Assembly: GCA_022769665.1 (NCBI GenBank)
Contig: JALEIR010000036.1
Span: 20,952-84,951 of the forward strand
DNA: 64,000 nt
From: Lachnospiraceae bacterium
GTDB lineage: Bacteria; Bacillota; Clostridia; Lachnospirales; Lachnospiraceae
Reading direction: 5' to 3'
A program made the position numbers and the translations under genes. Numbering within the stretch: the stretch's first letter is position 1; each line of letters starts with the position of its first letter. Below, in pieces: positions 63,242 through 64,000 of this stretch. Under the pieces are notes generated by a model. That model had not been told where the DNA came from and did not search any database. It saw only the letters and a program-made list of their open reading frames with translations.

Positions 63242-64000
63242 TTACCACAGTTCCAGCTCGTCCTCCTCAAGTTCCTCAAGTGCTTCTCCATGCATTCCGC
63301 GTGGCTCGTATTCTGGCTCAACTTCTCGGACAAGCTCCGTGTTTTTCTGGATACTTTCGTATGCTTCGTTGCGTTCTCCATACAGCTGGCGGAGTTCTTT
63401 GCGGATTTGTCCTTCCTGTGTCATGCTTATGTCAAACATTTCGCTTATCGTTTTGTGCAGATGCTCGATTTTCGCCTTTATTCCGTTACAGAAGGTCACA
63501 AGCGGCGGTATGCTCCGCTTTACCTCCTTTAACAGCGTAAACGCCTCATTTCGGGCTTTTTGCGCTTCTGTGCGGATTATTTCGGCTTCCTGCGTTTTCT
63601 GCTGTATTTGAGCCTTTGCGTCGCTTACAATGCCTTGTGCGGTGTATCGGGCGTCCAGAAGCATCTTTTCAGCTTCACTTTCAGCTTTCTTTTTGATTTT
63701 GTAGTCCTGTATCGTTTCCGTGTACTTCTTGCCGCCTATCTGCTTACCGTTTTCATCCCGCACAACGCGCTCAAACTCCTCTATTGGCAGTTTGCATTTC
63801 AGTAGCCATTCCCGGAAGTGCTCTCGGTTTGCCGTTGAAAACTGCTCAATCGGATTTTCCCAGCGGGACTCCTTTTCCACTGTGTACCCCATTGCACGCA
63901 TTGCTGGTGACAGGTCTGGTGTCAGCTTCATTCCTCTGGTTTTCTCCACTACCGTGAACCAGCGGACATGCATATGCGGTGTTGCCTCATCGAAGTGAAT
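63242..64000 (-). CDS. MobV/Mob_Pre-family relaxase, C-terminal part (gene runs off the window)
   Basis: The frame is open to the window edge and gives 252 residues; the N-terminus lies beyond 64000. The first visible residues, IHFDEATPHMHVRWF, match the MobV motif HxDExxPHxH that binds the metal for DNA nicking. This is followed by KLTPDLSPAMRAMGYTVEKE, a long Glu/Lys/Gln/Ala-rich coiled coil (~105-165) and an acidic tail ending EELEEDELELW. MobV relaxases mobilise plasmids and integrative elements by nicking oriT. The GC content of the gene is higher than that of neighbouring host genes. It indicates a mobilisable element inserted next to the Nudix gene. Confidence 0.88.
   Translation of the reverse strand: MHFDEATPHMHVRWFTVVEKTRGMKLTPDLSPAMRAMGYTVEKESRWENPIEQFSTANREHFREWLLKCKLPIEEFERVVRDENGKQIGGKKYTETIQDYKIKKKAESEAEKMLLDARYTAQGIVSDAKAQIQQKTQEAEIIRTEAQKARNEAFTLLKEVKRSIPPLVTFCNGIKAKIEHLHKTISEMFDISMTQEGQIRKELRQLYGERNEAYESIQKNTELVREVEPEYEPRGMHGEALEELEEDELELW

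Overview
The window looks like a chromosomal segment of a spore-forming anaerobic Firmicute of the class Clostridia, most likely Lachnospiraceae. The reasons are low-to-moderate GC, strong AGGAGG-type ribosome binding sites, the gene pairs gerW/ytfI and rsmD-coaD...ylbJ, a TIGR03960 radical SAM/DUF2344/RNase G run, a zinc-ribbon L28, a HisZ-dependent short HisG, and a MetH without its C-terminal reactivation domain. Genus is inference; there is no rRNA in the window. No tRNA, rRNA, CRISPR array or complete insertion sequence was seen.

Layout. 1-1.7 kb: two small membrane proteins (DUF4190-like, DUF2752) and a lipoprotein. 1.8-8.2 kb: methionine and branched-chain amino acid synthesis (metH-ilvB-ilvN, then a second ilvN with its own promoter, and ilvC). 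8.3-13.3 kb: DedA protein, glycosyltransferase and a two-component system. 13.4-15.3 kb: leuC-leuD. 15.4-19 kb: MATE exporter, SOS-controlled ruvAB, zapA. 19-24.6 kb: U32 protein, FtsW/RodA-type protein with a class B PBP, Nudix enzyme. 24.6-26.3 kb: an HD-GYP protein with an altered HD motif, then a wrecked chemotaxis receptor. 26.4-28.8 kb: a sporulation-linked cluster (hypothetical, ytfI-like, gerW, a 46-residue membrane protein, a J-domain protein). 28.9-34.4 kb: rpmB (minus), Asp23, FakA-like kinase, recG, DegV. 34.5-38.8 kb: a type IIA topoisomerase pair lacking a GyrA box. 38.8-43 kb: rsmD, a 20-residue candidate leader peptide, coaD, a coiled-coil protein, a cell-wall amidase and convergent ylbJ. 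43-48.5 kb: two pseudouridine synthases, a HAD phosphatase, YgiQ radical SAM, recU. 48.5-53.7 kb: hisZGDB plus a HisF-like/HisI/HisE fusion, behind a near-consensus promoter and a palindrome. 53.9-57 kb: a HelD-like helicase with an unusual C-terminal beta-sandwich. 57-62 kb: small membrane protein, radical SAM pair, RNase G, Nudix. 62.04-64 kb: the edge of a mobile element, with a structured non-coding block, a predicted small RNA and the 3' part of a MobV-family relaxase gene.

The most unusual items are (i) the HelD-type RNA-polymerase-recycling helicase whose C-terminus resembles the non-catalytic N-terminal domain of family 31 glycosidases; (ii) the promoter-hairpin-terminator cassette (about 96 nt RNA) inside the structured 1.2 kb block beside the MobV relaxase; (iii) the HisF-like pseudoenzyme fused to HisIE, in a his operon without hisA, hisF, hisH or hisC nearby; and (iv) candidate micro-genes, one of them translationally coupled to coaD.

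Start codons were chosen from ribosome binding sites and known family N-termini; several differ from the longest possible reading frame and are noted. All family assignments come from reading motifs by eye, with no database search.
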